DNA from: a virus
IMG/VR virus record: IMGVR_UViG_3300033150_002791
Coordinates: 1-28,434 of that record
Direction: 5' to 3' (one strand)
Length of the DNA: 28,434 bases
Shown here: one piece after another, positions 27,956-28,434 of the stretch
How the letters are laid out: each line of letters starts with the position of its first letter
Numbering within the stretch: position 1 is the stretch's first letter
Made by a program: the position numbers and the translations under genes
Notes under the pieces: generated by a model
The model's input: the letters and a program-made list of their open reading frames with translations, nothing else
What the model was told of the DNA's origin: nothing
Databases searched by the model: none

Positions 27956-28228
27956 ATGAATGTTCTCAAAATCACAAGTTCAACCGATGCAGTAAAAACA
28001 GGCACGATGAGAATAATTGCTGTTAGGTTAGTAGCTGGTTCTGATGCAGCATCAGCGTTGCTTTATGACGCTTCTACTGCTACGGGAGATGAATTCTGTA
28101 AGTTGTCTGCTCCTGATGCTAATGCTGTAGATAAACAATGGTTTGGCAGAAATGGTTTTCCGATTGATACTGCCTTGTCTGTTACGCTTTCTGGGACAAA
28201 TTCTGTTTTGTATGTTTATTATGAATGA
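27956..28228 (+). CDS. Small beta-rich head-region protein (90 aa)
   Basis: A beta-sheet protein (NVLKITSSTDAVKTGTMRII, VRLVAGSDAASALLYDAST, SVTLSGTNSVLYVYYE). The layout is that of small phage proteins found just after the capsid gene, possibly decoration proteins. It probably acts with its neighbour, with which it is translationally coupled. Family not firmly recognised. Confidence 0.65.
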   Translation: MNVLKITSSTDAVKTGTMRIIAVRLVAGSDAASALLYDASTATGDEFCKLSAPDANAVDKQWFGRNGFPIDTALSVTLSGTNSVLYVYYE

Positions 28229-28257
28229 GGTTTATCGGCGAATACCATCGCCACAAA

Positions 28258-28262
28258 GGTCG
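28258..28262 (+). promoter_or_regulatory. AAAGGTCG leader element before the 28288 gene
   Basis: ACAAAGGTCGC with GGTCG ending 25 bases before ATG 28288. It sits in the loop of a possible 11-bp stem, GGTTTATCGGC (from 28229) with GCTGATAAACC (one G-T). Confidence 0.45.
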
Positions 28263-28287
28263 CTGATAAACCAATAGACTTAAAATT

Positions 28288-28434
28288 ATGGCTGCAAGTT
28301 TCAGTTGGGCTCAAACAAACGGCAGCGCTGGCTCGGAGACTACAACCGATTTAGGAGAGACAGGAAACTTATTCAACTTCAAGAATATTGATAGTGCTGG
28401 AACGACAGATTACGACAATTACCCGATTACTGCA
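28288..28434 (+). CDS. Partial CDS: start of a further structural protein
   Basis: The frame from ATG 28288 stays open to the window end (49 residues). It begins MAASFSWAQTNGSAGSETTT and is rich in Ser, Thr, Gly and Asn, as in phage tail or head-decoration proteins. It carries both the AAAGGTCG element and the AAAATTATG leader. Too short to classify. Confidence 0.6.
   Translation, partial: MAASFSWAQTNGSAGSETTTDLGETGNLFNFKNIDSAGTTDYDNYPITA

Overview
The window looks like a contiguous piece of a tailed double-stranded DNA phage genome (or prophage) with A+T-rich DNA and the standard bacterial code (TAA, TGA and TAG all end genes). No tRNA, rRNA, integrase or CRISPR array was seen. The host cannot be named from sequence alone. 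The C-terminal peptidoglycan-binding domain of the lysis protease ends in a VGPKTRAKLN-type motif that is common in Patescibacteria (candidate phyla radiation) proteins, and most genes lack Shine-Dalgarno sites. Promoters are of the ordinary sigma-70 type. A Patescibacteria-like host is therefore a weak inference.

Layout. (1) 1-3018, rightward: end of the late operon, with small zinc-ribbon and basic proteins, a papain-like lysis protease with a cell-wall-binding domain, a holin-like membrane protein and a very acidic small protein. It ends at a bidirectional terminator (3036-3089). (2) 3088-13858, leftward: early/replication/recombination block, with a sliding-clamp-like protein, an AAA+ ATPase, a possible OB-fold protein, a Cas4-like nuclease, a RusA resolvase, a YopX protein, a membrane-anchored 3D-domain hydrolase, many small unknowns, and a sigma region-4 protein as the last gene. 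(3) 13859-15128: a 1.27-kb gene-free control region with two leftward consensus promoters, a structured leader, a purine tract and short repeats, and two convergent putative noncoding RNAs sharing one bidirectional terminator. (4) 15129-28434, rightward: packaging and head genes, with a likely small terminase, large terminase, portal, a coiled-coil LysM protein, a large virion-like protein interrupted by an intein, scaffold, an SU10-like major capsid protein and small beta-rich head proteins, cut by the window end.

How it works together. Three near-identical promoters (TGTGGAT - TTGACA - TATAATGAAAGAAGA) should drive the leftward early block. This makes replication and recombination proteins and finally the sigma-like factor, which by position is a candidate regulator of the rightward late genes. 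Start sites show two shared leader habits instead of Shine-Dalgarno sites: an A-rich leader with AATTAAC, and an AAAGGTCG element 22-31 nt before ATG at seven genes. Many tightly packed genes are joined by an identical TAA-T-ATG stop/start junction.

Most notable: the intein in a head-region protein, the convergent RNA pair, the repeated promoter module, the AAAGGTCG leader element, and an identical C-terminal peptide (W-V/I-GGHTM) on the sigma-like protein and the acidic late protein.
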